Assembly (NCBI RefSeq): GCF_006228125.1
Contig: NZ_VDFY01000135.1
Span: 1 to 64,000, forward strand
Length of the DNA stretch: 64,000 nt
Source: Micromonospora orduensis
GTDB taxonomy: Bacteria; Actinomycetota; Actinomycetes; Mycobacteriales; Micromonosporaceae
Direction of reading: 5' to 3'
Below the pieces are notes generated by a model, which saw nothing but the letters and a program-made list of their open reading frames with translations, was not told the DNA's origin and did not search any database. This document shows, one piece after another, positions 37,198-47,446 of this stretch (positions are counted from its first letter, which is position 1; each line of letters begins with the position of its first letter). Both the position numbers and the translations under genes were made by a program.

Positions 37198-38823
37198 GTG
37201 CCTGATCCCGGAAGAGTGACGCCAGCGGCCACCGGCGAGAGCCCGGCGGCAACCACGAGCGGCGCCCGACGACACTGGGCTCTGGCCTTTGTCGCCTTCT
37301 TCCTGCTCATCTTCGCCTGGTCGATGGCCGCCCCGTACGACGGCACACCGGACGAGCGCGAGCACATCGTCCGGGCGGCCGGCGTCGCCGCCGGACAGAT
37401 CGCGCCTCCGCCGGCGGCCGCGAAGAAGGGCACCGGCGCCTTCCAGACCGTTCCCGGTGGTCTCGTCCGGGAACAGTGCTGGCAGTTCAAGAAGGATGTC
37501 TCGGCCGCGTGCGCCCAGCCGCCGGGCAGTGACCGGACACCGACCCGGGCCGGCACCGGCGCGGGTCGCTACTTCCCCGCCTACTACGCCCTGGTCGGCG
37601 CGCCGACGGTGCTGTGGCCGGGCTGGCCCGGCGTCCTGCTCGCCCGCATGATCAGCGCGCTGTGCTGCGCCGCGCTGCTCGCCTGCGCGTTCGTGGTGAT
37701 CCGCAACCGCTCCCGGCGAGGCCTGATGATGGGCGCCCTGGTCGTGGTCACCACGCCGATGGCCGTGCACATGGCCAGCGCGGTCAACCCCAACGGGCTG
37801 GAGATCGCCGCCGGCATCGCCTTCTTCAGCGCGGTGATCCCCCTGATGATCGGCCCACCCGGCCCCCGGCGGGGCCTGATCCTGCTGGTCGGGATCAGCG
37901 GGTTGCTGCTGGCGGTGCTGCGCCAGACCGGCCCGCTGTGGCTCGCGACCGCCTTCGTCGCGTTCGCCTTCCCGCTGCGCCGCAGCAACCTCGTCGGCCT
38001 GCTGCGTGACCGGGCCGCACAGCTCTGGGCCGGCGGCATCGTCCTGTCCACCCTGGCCGTGCTCGCCTGGACGGTCCGCCAGCAGACCTCGGACCTGGGC
38101 AACTACTCCGCCAAGTCGCTCACCTACGGGCAGGCGGCGCTGATCGAGGCCGACCGGTGGCGGGGATACCTCGACCAGATCGTCGGGGTCACCTCCTGGC
38201 TGGACACCCGCATGCCGGCGCCGCCGTACGTGATCTGGCAGCTCGTCGCCGGGGCGCTGCTGCTGATCGGCGTCGTCTGGGGCAGCACCCTCGACCGGTG
38301 GCGCCTGCTCGTGCTGCTCGGCGGCGGCGTGGCCGTTCCGTCGGCCATGCAGATCGCCCTGGTCAACGAGAGCGGCTTCGTCACGCAGGGCCGCTACATG
38401 CTGCCCATGCTGGTCGGCGTCCTGCTCTACGCCGCGTGGGCCGCCGAGCGACGCGGCTTCGAGGTCGCCCGGGCCCGCTCGTTCACCCGCCTCGCCGTGC
38501 TGGTCCTGCTGCCGATCCAGCTGTTCTGCCTGGCGTACACGATGGTCCGCTGGCAGAACGGCCTGCCCGCCAACATCGGGTTGAGCAGCCTCAACCCGCT
38601 CGCTGGCGACTGGCACCCGGTGGTCGGCTCGGTGCTTCCGCTGCTGAGCGCCACCGTCGGTCTGGTGCTGTTCGGATGGCTCGTCTGGACCACCCGCACC
38701 TCCGGCACCGACGAACCGACGCCGCGCGACGAGCGTCCCGCCACCGAATCCACCGAACTGTTCCGGCCCGCCGGCTCTCACCTGCAGAGTGCGGGCGCCC
38801 AGGGCGGACTACGCTCGACCTGA
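37198..38823 (+). CDS. DUF2142 membrane protein (glycan-associated)
   Basis: The product has 541 residues from GTG with GAGG upstream. It has about eleven membrane helices. The start region has [18 protein letters not shown] then [11 protein letters not shown], the Asp/Glu/His-rich first loop typical of GT-C-like DUF2142 proteins. [11 protein letters not shown] and [16 protein letters not shown] (about 402-417) fit the family. DUF2142 proteins accompany O-antigen-type clusters, so a role in surface polysaccharide is likely. The gene ends 37 bp before dop. Confidence 0.8.
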   Translation: MPDPGRVTPAATGESPAATTSGARRHWALAFVAFFLLIFAWSMAAPYDGTPDEREHIVRAAGVAAGQIAPPPAAAKKGTGAFQTVPGGLVREQCWQFKKDVSAACAQPPGSDRTPTRAGTGAGRYFPAYYALVGAPTVLWPGWPGVLLARMISALCCAALLACAFVVIRNRSRRGLMMGALVVVTTPMAVHMASAVNPNGLEIAAGIAFFSAVIPLMIGPPGPRRGLILLVGISGLLLAVLRQTGPLWLATAFVAFAFPLRRSNLVGLLRDRAAQLWAGGIVLSTLAVLAWTVRQQTSDLGNYSAKSLTYGQAALIEADRWRGYLDQIVGVTSWLDTRMPAPPYVIWQLVAGALLLIGVVWGSTLDRWRLLVLLGGGVAVPSAMQIALVNESGFVTQGRYMLPMLVGVLLYAAWAAERRGFEVARARSFTRLAVLVLLPIQLFCLAYTMVRWQNGLPANIGLSSLNPLAGDWHPVVGSVLPLLSATVGLVLFGWLVWTTRTSGTDEPTPRDERPATESTELFRPAGSHLQSAGAQGGLRST

Positions 38824-38860
38824 CGGGGGACCGGGTCGGGCGAGCGAAGCGGGTAGATCG

Positions 38861-40378
38861 ATGAGCGTAAGACGGATCATGGGCACCGAGGTCGAGTACG
38901 GCATCTCGGTGCCCGGTCAGGCCGGAGCCAACCCGATGGTCACCTCGTCGCAGGTGGTCAACGCCTACGGGGCACGCCCCGAACTCAACCGGGGCGGGCG
39001 GGCACGCTGGGACTACGAGGAGGAGTCGCCGCTGCGCGACGCCCGCGGCTTCACCTACTCCGGGGCGGCCTACGACCCGGCGGAGGCCCTCGCCGACGAG
39101 GACCTCGGCCTGGCCAACGTGATACTCACCAACGGCGCACGCCTCTACGTGGACCACGCCCACCCCGAATACTCCACCCCCGAGGTCACCACGCCGCGCG
39201 ACGTGGTGCGCTGGGACAAGGCCGGCGAGCGGGTGATGGCCGAGGCGTCACGCCGGGCCGCCACCATCCCGGGCACCCACCCGATCCACCTGTACAAGAA
39301 CAACACCGACAACAAGGGCGCCAGCTACGGCGCCCACGAGAACTACCTGATGCGCCGGCAGACCCCGTTCGCCGACATCGTGGCGTACCTGACGCCGTTC
39401 TTCGTCACCCGGCAGATCGTCTGTGGCGCCGGCCGGGTCGGCATCGGGCAGGACGGCGGGCAGAGCGGCTTCCAGATCTCCCAGCGCGCCGACTTCTTCG
39501 AGGTCGAGGTGGGCCTGGAGACCACCCTGAAGCGGCCGATCATCAACACCCGCGACGAGCCGCACGCCGACGCCGACAAGTACCGCCGGCTGCACGTCAT
39601 CATCGGCGACGCCAACCTCTCCGAGATCTCCACCTACCTCAAGGTGGGCACCACCGCGCTCATCCTCACCATGATCGAGGAGAAGGCGCTCGGCGCCGAC
39701 CTCGGCATCGCCGACCCGGTCAGCGAACTGCGGGCGGTCAGCCACGACCCCAGCCTCTCCCATCTGATGCGCCTGCGTGACGGTCGCCGGCTCACCGCCT
39801 TGGACCTGCAGTGGGCGTACCTGGAGCGGGTCCGGTCCTTTGTCGACGACCGGTACGGCACCGACGCCGACGAGCAGACAGTCGACGTGCTCGACCGCTG
39901 GGAGAGCGTGCTCGACCGGCTCGGCCGTGACCCGATGCTCTGCGCCGACGAGTTGGACTGGGTGGCCAAGCTGCGGCTGCTGGAGGGCTACCGGGAGCGG
40001 GAGAAGCTCGGCTGGGGCTCGCACAAGCTCCAACTGGTCGACCTGCAGTACTCCGACGTCCGCCCGGAGAAGGGCCTCTACCACCGGCTGGTCACCCGGG
40101 GCGCGATGAAGACGCTGCTCACCGACGACGAGACGCGCCGCGCGATGACCGAGCCGCCGGAGGACACCCGGGCCTACTTCCGGGGCCGCTGCCTGGCCCA
40201 GTACGCCTCCGAGGTCGTCGCCGCGAGCTGGGACTCGGTGATTTTCGACGTGGGCCGGGAGTCTCTGGTCCGGGTGCCGATGATGGAACCGGAGCGGGGC
40301 ACCCGCGCGCACGTCGGTGCGTTGTTCGACCGCTGCGCCAGCGCCAAGGACCTGTTGGAGACGCTGACCGGCGGCTGA
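38861..40378 (+). CDS. dop: Deamidase of Pup / depupylase (Dop)
   Basis: The product has 505 residues. The carboxylate-amine ligase fold begins [16 protein letters not shown], with metal-binding E10 and E12. After about 40 residues it has the extra Dop-loop region ([20 protein letters not shown]) that PafA lacks. [14 protein letters not shown] and [14 protein letters not shown] are further ATP/active-site segments shared with PafA. Dop removes Pup from substrates. The Pup here ends in Glu, so the deamidation step is not needed. Dop is separated from pup by an acyltransferase gene. Confidence 0.97.
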   Translation: MSVRRIMGTEVEYGISVPGQAGANPMVTSSQVVNAYGARPELNRGGRARWDYEEESPLRDARGFTYSGAAYDPAEALADEDLGLANVILTNGARLYVDHAHPEYSTPEVTTPRDVVRWDKAGERVMAEASRRAATIPGTHPIHLYKNNTDNKGASYGAHENYLMRRQTPFADIVAYLTPFFVTRQIVCGAGRVGIGQDGGQSGFQISQRADFFEVEVGLETTLKRPIINTRDEPHADADKYRRLHVIIGDANLSEISTYLKVGTTALILTMIEEKALGADLGIADPVSELRAVSHDPSLSHLMRLRDGRRLTALDLQWAYLERVRSFVDDRYGTDADEQTVDVLDRWESVLDRLGRDPMLCADELDWVAKLRLLEGYREREKLGWGSHKLQLVDLQYSDVRPEKGLYHRLVTRGAMKTLLTDDETRRAMTEPPEDTRAYFRGRCLAQYASEVVAASWDSVIFDVGRESLVRVPMMEPERGTRAHVGALFDRCASAKDLLETLTGG

Positions 40379-40455
40379 CATCCGGTGCCTCCGCCGGGCA
40401 TCGGGCTGTGGCATGCTAGGCCGTCCCTCGAATCCTCGACCCACACGGTGATGCG

Positions 40456-41721
40456 ATGCTCCCCTCTGCCCGGCAGGTTGGCCGGCGTGCGCTGACGGCT
40501 GTTCCCCTGTCGAACGCGTACGCCGGGCGGGCCAACAGTTTCGGCTTCCTGCGGCTCTGCTTTGCCGTAGCGGTCGTCCTCGCGCACACCGCGGTGATCG
40601 GGTACGCCCGACCACTGACCGAGGTGGTCGACGTGGCGGGCCTGGGAGTCGCCGGTTTCTTCGGCATCTCCGGGTTCCTCATCACCCGCAGCGCCAGGCG
40701 CGCCAGCCTGCCCCGCTACCTGTGGCACCGCGCCCTGCGGATCTGGCCGGGTCTGTGGGTGTGTCTGCTCTTCATCGGCTTCGTGGTGGCTCCGATCGTC
40801 TGGTACGCCGAGCGGGGCAACGTGGACGGCCTGTGGCGGCACCCGGCCGGCGTGGTCAACTTCCTCCAGGCGAACTGGTGGGGTGGCTACCGTCAGCAGG
40901 GAATCATGGACGTCTTCCGGGACACGCCGTACGGCGAGCTGGTGCGTCGGAGTGTCCTGGACGGTTCGCTCTGGACGCTCAGTTACGAGATCTTCTGCTA
41001 TCTGATCGTGGCGTCGCTGGCCGTGGTGGCGGTGCTGCGTCGCGCCCGCTGGCTGGTGCTCGCCGCCGCCGTCCTCGTCTTCGGTCTGCTGCTCTGGAAC
41101 CAGTACGAGGCGCTGCGCTTCGGCGGGTCGACCTACTTCACCAGCGGCTCGCTCGGCCCGCTGCCGCTGCTTGGCGCGCTCAGCAAGATCTGGTTCCTGC
41201 GTTTCGGCTTCATGTTCCTCGTGGGCGCCGTGGCGGACCTGTACAGCGACAAGCTGCCCATCAGCGACGTCCTCGGCGTGCTCGCCATCGTCGTGACCGG
41301 CTGGCAGACGCTGGAGGGTCACCTGTTCGGCCCGGCGCTGCTCGCCTACGAGTACGCCATCCTCTACCTCGCGGTCCGGCTGCCTCGTCTGCTGCACGTC
41401 GTGGGCCAGAAGAACGACTACTCGTACGGCATCTACATCTACTCCTTCGTGGTGCAGCAGATGCTGGCCTGGCTGGGCGCCGCGGCCTGGGGGTTCGTCG
41501 GCTACTTCGCGGTGGTCATGATCTGCACCGTGGTCCTGGCCTTCCTGTCCTGGCATCTGGTGGAGAAGCAGGCCCTGCGGTTCAAGGACTGGACTCCGCG
41601 CATCCGTCGTCAGGCGCCGCCCACGGACGACACGTCGGTGCGAGCGCCGCGCGAGCCGCAGCGCGCGCCAGAGCCCGGCCCGGTACCGGTCACGGCGGAC
41701 GCGTCGGCTCCACGGGGCTGA
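40456..41721 (+). CDS. Acyltransferase 3 family membrane protein
   Basis: The product has 421 residues with about ten membrane helices. Family features are the first helix FGFLRLCFAVAVVLAHTAVI with the conserved R and H, FFGISGFLITRS (about 72-83), and ISYSFVV-like YSYGIYIYSFVVQQ (about 319-332). Acyltransferase-3 proteins O-acetylate or succinylate sugars or antibiotics. The last 50 residues are Pro/Arg-rich and cytoplasmic. The location between dop and pup suggests insertion of a glycan-modifying gene. Confidence 0.9.
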   Translation: MLPSARQVGRRALTAVPLSNAYAGRANSFGFLRLCFAVAVVLAHTAVIGYARPLTEVVDVAGLGVAGFFGISGFLITRSARRASLPRYLWHRALRIWPGLWVCLLFIGFVVAPIVWYAERGNVDGLWRHPAGVVNFLQANWWGGYRQQGIMDVFRDTPYGELVRRSVLDGSLWTLSYEIFCYLIVASLAVVAVLRRARWLVLAAAVLVFGLLLWNQYEALRFGGSTYFTSGSLGPLPLLGALSKIWFLRFGFMFLVGAVADLYSDKLPISDVLGVLAIVVTGWQTLEGHLFGPALLAYEYAILYLAVRLPRLLHVVGQKNDYSYGIYIYSFVVQQMLAWLGAAAWGFVGYFAVVMICTVVLAFLSWHLVEKQALRFKDWTPRIRRQAPPTDDTSVRAPREPQRAPEPGPVPVTADASAPRG

Positions 41722-41775
41722 ACGCAACGGACGCGAACACTCCTGGCGTGAGGGCTTTCTGTCGCCCGCGCGGGG

Positions 41776-41781
41776 TAGATT
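41776..41781 (+). promoter_or_regulatory. Predicted -10 element of the pup-endonuclease-prcBA operon
   Basis: TAGATT lies 30 bases before the pup ATG, with GGAGGAGA as the ribosome binding site (41798-41805). As the upstream gene is unrelated, pup-prcBA needs its own promoter, and this is the best candidate. Confidence 0.5.
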
Positions 41782-41811
41782 TCATGCCAGACGATCGTGG
41801 AGGAGACAGCC

Positions 41812-42027
41812 ATGGCCACTCATGACAGCGGCGGCCAGTCGCAGTCCGGCAAGTCCCGTCAGGGCGAGGAGATCGAGGACGTCACCACCGAGGCCAACCC
41901 CGAGGTGGCCGAGCGGCACGCCGAGATCACCGAGGACGTCGACGACTTGCTTGACGAGATCGACTCCGTCCTCGAAGAAAACGCAGAGGAATTTGTGAGG
42001 GGCTATGTCCAGAAGGGCGGAGAATAG
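41812..42027 (+). CDS. pup: Prokaryotic ubiquitin-like protein Pup
   Basis: The product has 71 residues. It is Gln/Ser/Glu-rich and disordered at the start. The conserved ARC-binding helical part is residues 28-60 ([20 protein letters not shown]) and the end is [10 protein letters not shown]. The C-terminal residue is Glu, so PafA can ligate it directly to lysines. The start ATG (after GGAGGA) gives the family length of 60-75. It is in an operon with the endonuclease gene 5 bp downstream and prcB-prcA. Confidence 0.97.
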   Translation: MATHDSGGQSQSGKSRQGEEIEDVTTEANPEVAERHAEITEDVDDLLDEIDSVLEENAEEFVRGYVQKGGE

Positions 42028-42032
42028 GGCAT

Positions 42033-42706
42033 ATGTCCGATTCGTCGGGCCGGTTGGAAAAGATCTGCCCGCAGTGCAAGAGGCTGCTGGCCAACACGGA
42101 GTTTCACCGTAACCGGCGACGGGCGGACGGGCTCGCCTTCTACTGCAAAGCCTGTGCCGCTGCGCGGGCGGAGGCGAGCCGTCGCAAGCGGGGCGTAGCC
42201 CCGCAGCGGAGGTCGTCCACACCCGTGGGCGAAGGGCTCAAATGGTGCCCGGACTGCGAGCGGATCAAGCCGGTGGACGAGTTCCCCCCACCACCAGGTC
42301 CAAGGCCAATGGCCGACACAGCTACTGCAAGCCCTGCCACAATGCTCGGGGTAAGGAGACGGCGCAGCGGCGCTACGGCGGGACGCGCGAGTACCACCTG
42401 CGGCGGCGTTACGGCGTGGGCGAGAAGGAGTTCACCGAGCTCCTGGCCGAGCAGGGCGGGGTCTGCGCGATCTGTGGCGATGCCGACCCGCAACATCTGG
42501 ACCACGATCATCGCACCGGATGGGTGCGCGGGATACTCTGCTTCAACTGCAACGGTGGTCTTGGCCAGTTCCGTGACAGTCCCATGAGGCTGGCCAGGGC
42601 GATCACGTACCTGAGAGGAACCACGTGGCAGCGGGCTTTGATCCATCCGGGCGTCTACCAGATGTGTTCACCAACGCGGGGACGTCGTCCTTCACCACGT
42701 TTCTGA
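42033..42706 (+). pseudogene. Zinc-ribbon/endonuclease VII protein with -1 frameshift at a C6 run
   Basis: Frame 1 from ATG 42033 has two zinc-ribbon-like repeats: ICPQCKRLLANTEFHRN...YCKACAAAR and WCPDCERIKPVDEF. At C6 (42284-42289) the sequence goes to the -1 frame and continues TTRSKANGRHSYCKPCHNAR. An endonuclease VII/HNH domain follows (GGVCAICGDADPQHLDHDHR, VRGILCFNCNGGLG), ending at 42706. The joined protein is about 224 residues. It could be sequence error, a mutation, or programmed frameshifting on CCCCCCA, which is in the right phase. The end overlaps prcB by 82 bp. It is co-transcribed with pup. Confidence 0.85.
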
Positions 42707-43464
42707 GCCGGGTGGCCCCCGAGATGCTGCCCGGCCGGCGACCGTTGCCCCCGGGCATGGCCGCCGACCTGGCGCCGCACGCGACCACCATCGTGGCCAT
42801 CTCGGCCACCGGCGGCGTGGTGATGGCCGGCGACCGGCGGGCCACCATGGGCAACCTGATCGCCCAGCGGGACATCGAGAAGGTGCACCCGGCCGACGCG
42901 TACTCGCTGGTCGGCATCGCGGGCACGGCGGGCATCGGCATCGAGCTGATGCGACTGTTCCAGGTGGAGTTGGAGCACTACGAGAAGATCGAGGGCGCGA
43001 TGCTCTCGCTCGACGGCAAGGCCAACCGGCTGGCCTCGATGATCCGCGGCAATCTCGGCGCCGCCATGCAGGGGCTGGCCGTGGTGCCGCTGTTCGCCGG
43101 CTTCGACCTGGCCGCGGGTGACGCGGCGACGGCGGGCCGGATCTTCAGCTTCGACGTGACCGGCGGCCCCTACGAGGAGACCGGGTACGACGCCATCGGC
43201 TCCGGCTCGCTCTTCGCCAAGTCAGCGCTGAAGAAGCGTTTCCGGGCTGGTCTGTCCGTCGAGGACGCGACCCGGCTCGCGGTCGAGGCGCTCTACGACG
43301 CCGCCGACGACGACACCGCTACCGGCGGACCGGATCTGACCCGCCGGATTTATCCGGTGGTGATGACCGCGACCGCCGAGGGCACCCGCCGGCTGACCGA
43401 CACCGAGACGGCCGCGATCGCCGAGGGCGTGGTCGCCGGCCGGATGGAGAATCCGGGCGGTTGA
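42625..43464 (+). CDS. prcB: 20S proteasome subunit beta
   Basis: The product has 279 residues from GTG (GAGAGGAA upstream). A propeptide of 53 residues precedes the catalytic threonine T54 (ATTIVAIS), which becomes the N-terminus after self-cleavage. [15 protein letters not shown] and the conserved Lys of the active site lie within the next 35 residues. PrcB forms the two inner heptameric rings of the protease. Confidence 0.97.
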   Translation: MAAGFDPSGRLPDVFTNAGTSSFTTFLSRVAPEMLPGRRPLPPGMAADLAPHATTIVAISATGGVVMAGDRRATMGNLIAQRDIEKVHPADAYSLVGIAGTAGIGIELMRLFQVELEHYEKIEGAMLSLDGKANRLASMIRGNLGAAMQGLAVVPLFAGFDLAAGDAATAGRIFSFDVTGGPYEETGYDAIGSGSLFAKSALKKRFRAGLSVEDATRLAVEALYDAADDDTATGGPDLTRRIYPVVMTATAEGTRRLTDTETAAIAEGVVAGRMENPGG

Positions 43465-43522
43465 GACCCGCGCCCCACCAGTCAGCAGTCGTCAGCACAG
43501 CGCCGTAAGGAGAATCGCCGCC

Positions 43523-44356
43523 GTGGCAATGCAGTTCTACGCCTCTCCCGAACAGATCATGCGGGACCGTTCCGAGTTGGCCCGCAAGGGCATCGCCCGG
43601 GGTCGCAGCGCGGTGGTCCTCAGCTACGCCGGCGGGGTCCTCTTCGTCGCGGAGAACCTCTCCAGCGCCCTGCACAAGGTCAGCGAGATCTACGACCGGA
43701 TCGGGTTCGCCGCGGTCGGCCGGTACAACGAGTTCGAGAACCTGCGCCGCGCCGGCGTACGGATGGCCGACCTGAACGGCCTCAGTTACGACAGGCGTGA
43801 CGTCACCGGCCGCGCCCTGGCCAACGCGTTCGCGCAGACGCTCGGCGCGATCTTCACCGAGCAGTCGAAGCCCTTCGAGGTGGAGATCTGCGTGGCGGAG
43901 GTCGGCCCGACCGCGGACGCCGACGAGCTGTACCGGCTGACCTATGACGGCTCGGTCAACGACGAGCCGGGCCGCATGGCCATGGGCGGCCAGGCCGAGG
44001 CGATCACCGGTGTGCTGAAGTCACAGCACCGGGCGGACATGTCCCTGGCCGAGGCGGCCAAGGTGGCGGTGCAGGCCCTGAGCAGCGTCGGTGGAGAGGG
44101 CGGCGCCGCCCGGACGATCGCCGCCAACCAGCTCGAGGTGGCCGTCCTGGACCGCCAGCGGGTGGGGCGTACCTTCCGGCGTATCACCGGCGCCGCGCTG
44201 ACGGCGCTGCTGGACGGTGAGGTCGAGACCGGCGGGCAGGCCGGGGCGGGCGGTGGCGCAGAGCCCACCGTGCCGACCACGGAGGCGCACAAGCCGACCA
44301 CGTCGGCGGGCTCGGCGGACCTGGAGGACCGGCCGGCCGAGGGCGGCGAACGCTAG
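43523..44356 (+). CDS. prcA: 20S proteasome subunit alpha
   Basis: The product has 277 residues. It starts [20 protein letters not shown], the gate-forming N-terminus of PrcA, with [17 protein letters not shown] next. It has no catalytic Thr. It forms the outer rings that bind ARC. The tail after residue 235 is a low-complexity Gly/Pro/Thr extension. A 58-bp gap separates it from prcB. Confidence 0.97.
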   Translation: MAMQFYASPEQIMRDRSELARKGIARGRSAVVLSYAGGVLFVAENLSSALHKVSEIYDRIGFAAVGRYNEFENLRRAGVRMADLNGLSYDRRDVTGRALANAFAQTLGAIFTEQSKPFEVEICVAEVGPTADADELYRLTYDGSVNDEPGRMAMGGQAEAITGVLKSQHRADMSLAEAAKVAVQALSSVGGEGGAARTIAANQLEVAVLDRQRVGRTFRRITGAALTALLDGEVETGGQAGAGGGAEPTVPTTEAHKPTTSAGSADLEDRPAEGGER

Positions 44357-44371
44357 GAATCTGCTGTTACC

Positions 44372-44403
44372 TGGTGCCGGGCTCGTCGTCGAGCCCGGCA
44401 CCA
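44372..44403. terminator. Terminator after prcA
   Basis: A 14-bp perfect stem (TGGTGCCGGGCTCG / CGAGCCCGGCACCA) with a TCGT loop lies 15 bases after the prcA stop and 6 bases before the convergent glycosyltransferase stop. Confidence 0.85.
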
Positions 44404-44409
44404 CGTGCT

Positions 44410-45438
44410 TTACCGCCGGCGCAGCAGCGGCCTGGTCAGCGCCCAGTAGCCGCCGGCGACCGCGTTGAAGACGCCCAGCCCGGCTGTGGTGGGCACACCG
44501 GAGGGCGTGACACGGCCGGTCATCAGCTCCGCGATGACCCCGTCCGGCACCCGACGCTCGGTCTGCAGCTGCCGCCGGCGGGCACGTACCCAGCCACGGT
44601 TGCGCCACAGCCAGCCCCAACCCCGCGTCTTCTGCCGGGACCATCCACCGACGATCGCGGCGGTGAGCATGGCGACCTCGGTGAGCAGCAGCGCGGGTGA
44701 CAGGACGACGAGGGTCCGTGCCTCGTACGCGGTGAGCAGGGTGACGAGCCGGTTCCGCTCGACGAGGTAGAGCTTCAGGGCGTTGCGCGAGAACTCGTAG
44801 TGGTGCAGCACGACGGCGTCCGGCACGTACTCCAGGCGCAGGCCCCGCTGCCAGAGCCGCAGGCTGAGTTCGGTGTCCTCGTGGTAGGCGAAGTACTCGG
44901 CGGCGAAACCGTCGAGGTCCCGCCACAGCTGACGGCTGATCACGAAGCAGCACCCGCTGAGCGAGGGAACGACCTTCCGCTGAGCGTGGGCGCTGGCCGG
45001 CTCGCCGTTTCCGCCGGCCCAGGAGAGGCCGGTGAAGTGCAGCGGGTTGCCACTGGTGTTGATCAACTCAGGTTGGTCGGCCAGCCGGATCGACGCCATC
45101 GCCGCGCCGACACCCGGCTCGGCGGCCACCGCCGTCGTCTTCGCCAGGGCGTCGGGCGCCACCACGGCGTCGGAGTTGACGAACACGAGCCAGTCCCCGG
45201 TCGCCTCGGCCGCGCCCACCCGGCAGCCGCCGGAGTAGCCGGTGTTCTCCTCCGGACGCACCACCCGTACCCCGGGGAGGCCCTTGACGATGTCGATGCC
45301 GTCCCCCGTGCAGCCGTTGTCGACCACGATCAGGTCGACCTCGACGCCGGTGCTGGCCAGCACCGCCCGAGCGGCGTCGACGAGGTACGGCTCCGGGCCG
45401 TAGGCGAGCATGACCGCGCTCACCCGTGGTCGGATCAT
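44410..45438 (-). CDS. Family 2 glycosyltransferase (rhamnosyltransferase-like)
   Basis: The product has 342 residues. The GT-A core has VSAVMLAYGPEPYLVDAARA, LIVVDNGCTGDG, the nucleotide-binding FVNSDAVV (about 88-95) and the catalytic HEDTELSLRLWQRG (about 184-197). C-terminal hydrophobic segments (about 245-275) would anchor it. The fold and neighbours (rml genes) suggest a WbbL-like transfer of rhamnose, which is an inference. It is the last gene of a six-gene operon; its start overlaps the upstream stop by 4 bp. Confidence 0.85.
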   Translation of the reverse strand: MIRPRVSAVMLAYGPEPYLVDAARAVLASTGVEVDLIVVDNGCTGDGIDIVKGLPGVRVVRPEENTGYSGGCRVGAAEATGDWLVFVNSDAVVAPDALAKTTAVAAEPGVGAAMASIRLADQPELINTSGNPLHFTGLSWAGGNGEPASAHAQRKVVPSLSGCCFVISRQLWRDLDGFAAEYFAYHEDTELSLRLWQRGLRLEYVPDAVVLHHYEFSRNALKLYLVERNRLVTLLTAYEARTLVVLSPALLLTEVAMLTAAIVGGWSRQKTRGWGWLWRNRGWVRARRRQLQTERRVPDGVIAELMTGRVTPSGVPTTAGLGVFNAVAGGYWALTRPLLRRR

Positions 45439-46748
45439 CGGGTGCCTCCGGTGGGGCCGACAGCGACGGTGTCGCGCGAGGGGGCGAGGGGGGTGGCGGT
45501 GCCGGGACGGACGGCGTTGCGCAGCAGCAGGGCCATCACGGCTGCCACCACCACCGAGCCACTGGCGTACCCGATCTCGACGCGCAGGGCGACCGGGAGC
45601 GGGATGAGCGTGACGGCGACGAGCACGACGACGCCGAGGCACCAGGCGACGGCCTGCGCCCGGTGCCGGTCGAGCGCCAGCAGCACCTGGCCGAACACCA
45701 TCGCCCACAGGTAGGCGAGCGTCGCCACGGCGAGCCAGGCGAAGTCGCCGTGGCCGAGGACGTCCGGGGCGTCGAAGAGGGTGCGTACCAGCCAGGGCCC
45801 GAGCAGGACGGCGAGCACCGCCCCGGTGACGCCGAGCGCGGTGACGACGCCCAGGGCCCGCTGGAGCAGGCTCCGGAAGGTGGCGTGGTCACCGGTGGTG
45901 GCGGCCGTGGCCAGGCCGGGCAGCAGCGACGCCTGGAGCGAGGCGAAGACGAACAGCGGGATCCGGACCAGGACGAGGGCGGACAGCAGAGCCCCGGCGG
46001 TGGCGGTGTCGGACGGGTCGAGCAACTTCACGTTGATCACGCCGATGTTGACCACGACCTGCGAGAGGAGGCTGGAGACCACGAGCAGACCCAGACCACG
46101 TACCAGCGTCGTCCAGGCCACCGCGGCGCCGCCGCCGAACGTCCGCAGGATCGGCGGGGTGGTCAGCGCCACCCCGAGCAGGGGCGCGATGACCAGCACG
46201 GCACCGAACCACACCGGCGAGGTGACGCCGGTGAGGCCGAGCAGGAGGACCAGGGCGATGCGCAGCCCGCCGTCGAGGGCGAGTTGCGTGCCGTACCAGG
46301 GAAAGAGCTGAAGGCCGGCGAGGACGCCCCGGGTGGTGTGCGCGACCGCCAGCGCGGCAAGCGCTCCGATGAGCACGGTGACCATCGTGCGGTCGCCGCC
46401 GAACAGCCGGTCGGCGATCGGCTGGCGGGCGACGAGGATCAGCGTGACCAGCCCGAGCAGGATGGCGGCCGCGAGCAGACCGCCCCGCGCCAGCACCGGC
46501 CCGGCCGGCAGCCCCTGGCTGCGCCGGGCGGCGATGATCCGGGCGACCTCCTGCTCGACGGGCATGAACATGCCGATGCCCAGGGTGAACACGATCGTCC
46601 AGAGCACCGAGAGCGAGTTGTAGTCCGCCTCGGTGAGGCTGTGCCCGGCCACCGCCAGATGCACGTAGGAGGCGAGCCCGAGAAGGGCCAGCCCGGCACC
46701 GACAGCGACGGTGCCGGGCGGGACCAGGCTCAGTAGCCGTCGAATCAC
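45435..46748 (-). CDS. Polysaccharide flippase-like membrane protein (Wzx/MurJ type)
   Basis: The product has 437 residues with about 12 membrane helices, no soluble domain and the MOP-exporter look: GTVAVGAGLALLGLASYVHL at the start, and repeated SLLSQVVVNIGVINVKLL, then LQASLLPGLATAATTGDHAT. It probably flips lipid-linked glycan across the membrane. The GTG start overlaps the upstream stop (GTGA). It lies within the same operon as the glycosyltransferases and rml genes. Confidence 0.85.
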   Translation of the reverse strand: MIRRLLSLVPPGTVAVGAGLALLGLASYVHLAVAGHSLTEADYNSLSVLWTIVFTLGIGMFMPVEQEVARIIAARRSQGLPAGPVLARGGLLAAAILLGLVTLILVARQPIADRLFGGDRTMVTVLIGALAALAVAHTTRGVLAGLQLFPWYGTQLALDGGLRIALVLLLGLTGVTSPVWFGAVLVIAPLLGVALTTPPILRTFGGGAAVAWTTLVRGLGLLVVSSLLSQVVVNIGVINVKLLDPSDTATAGALLSALVLVRIPLFVFASLQASLLPGLATAATTGDHATFRSLLQRALGVVTALGVTGAVLAVLLGPWLVRTLFDAPDVLGHGDFAWLAVATLAYLWAMVFGQVLLALDRHRAQAVAWCLGVVVLVAVTLIPLPVALRVEIGYASGSVVVAAVMALLLRNAVRPGTATPLAPSRDTVAVGPTGGTR

Positions 46749-47446
46749 CGGCGGATGAGCGCCAGCGTGAGCACCGCGAACGCGCGACCGAGGTAGATCA
46801 TCGCCTTGGCGGGGGAGTGGCTGGGCGTGCCGGCCATCCGCTTGCGCATGGCCACCGGCACCTGCCGGATCCGGTACCCACGCCGGGCGGTGTGCACCAG
46901 GGTCTCCACGGTGTCGCCGAGGTACTCGGCCGGGTACCACCCGGCGAACATCTCGATGACCCGCCGGTTGGCGGCCCGGAAGCCGGACGTGGTGTCGGTG
47001 AGCTTGGTGCGGGCCACCCGGGACAGCACGGCGGAGAGCATGACCATGGCCCAGCGGCGGGGGCCGCGGACGTTGTAGTCACCCTCACCGGCGAAGCGCG
47101 CGCCGATGACCAGGTCGTTGTCGTCCAGCAGGTCGACGAGCTTCGGCACGTACCGGGGGTCGTGCTGGCCGTCGGCGTCGATCTGGATGGCGACGTCGTA
47201 GTCGTTGTCCCGGGCGTACCGGTAGCCGAGGCGCATGGCCCCGCCGACACCGAGGTTGTACGGCAGTTTCGCGACCCGGGCGCCGGCGGCGGCGGCGACC
47301 GCGGCGGTGCGGTCGGTGGAGCCGTCGTCGACGACGAGCACGTCGACGCCGGGCAGCTCGCCGCGGACCTCTCCGACGACGTCGGCGATCGAGCCCGACT
47401 CGTTGAGGGCCGGGATGATGATCAAGGTGCGCTTGCCGTTAACCAT
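46745..47446 (-). CDS. Family 2 glycosyltransferase (polyprenyl-phosphate sugar transferase-like)
   Basis: The product has 233 residues. It has TLIIIPALNESGSIADVVGE (about 6-25), VLVVDDGSTDRT (about 35-46), DADGQHDP (about 90-97) and a FRAANRRVIEMF segment, the signature of the DPM1/GtrB group. It would transfer a sugar from its nucleotide to polyprenyl phosphate. The 8-bp overlap with the upstream DUF2304 gene supports co-translation; this pair commonly travels together. Confidence 0.88.
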   Translation of the reverse strand: MVNGKRTLIIIPALNESGSIADVVGEVRGELPGVDVLVVDDGSTDRTAAVAAAAGARVAKLPYNLGVGGAMRLGYRYARDNDYDVAIQIDADGQHDPRYVPKLVDLLDDNDLVIGARFAGEGDYNVRGPRRWAMVMLSAVLSRVARTKLTDTTSGFRAANRRVIEMFAGWYPAEYLGDTVETLVHTARRGYRIRQVPVAMRKRMAGTPSHSPAKAMIYLGRAFAVLTLALIRR

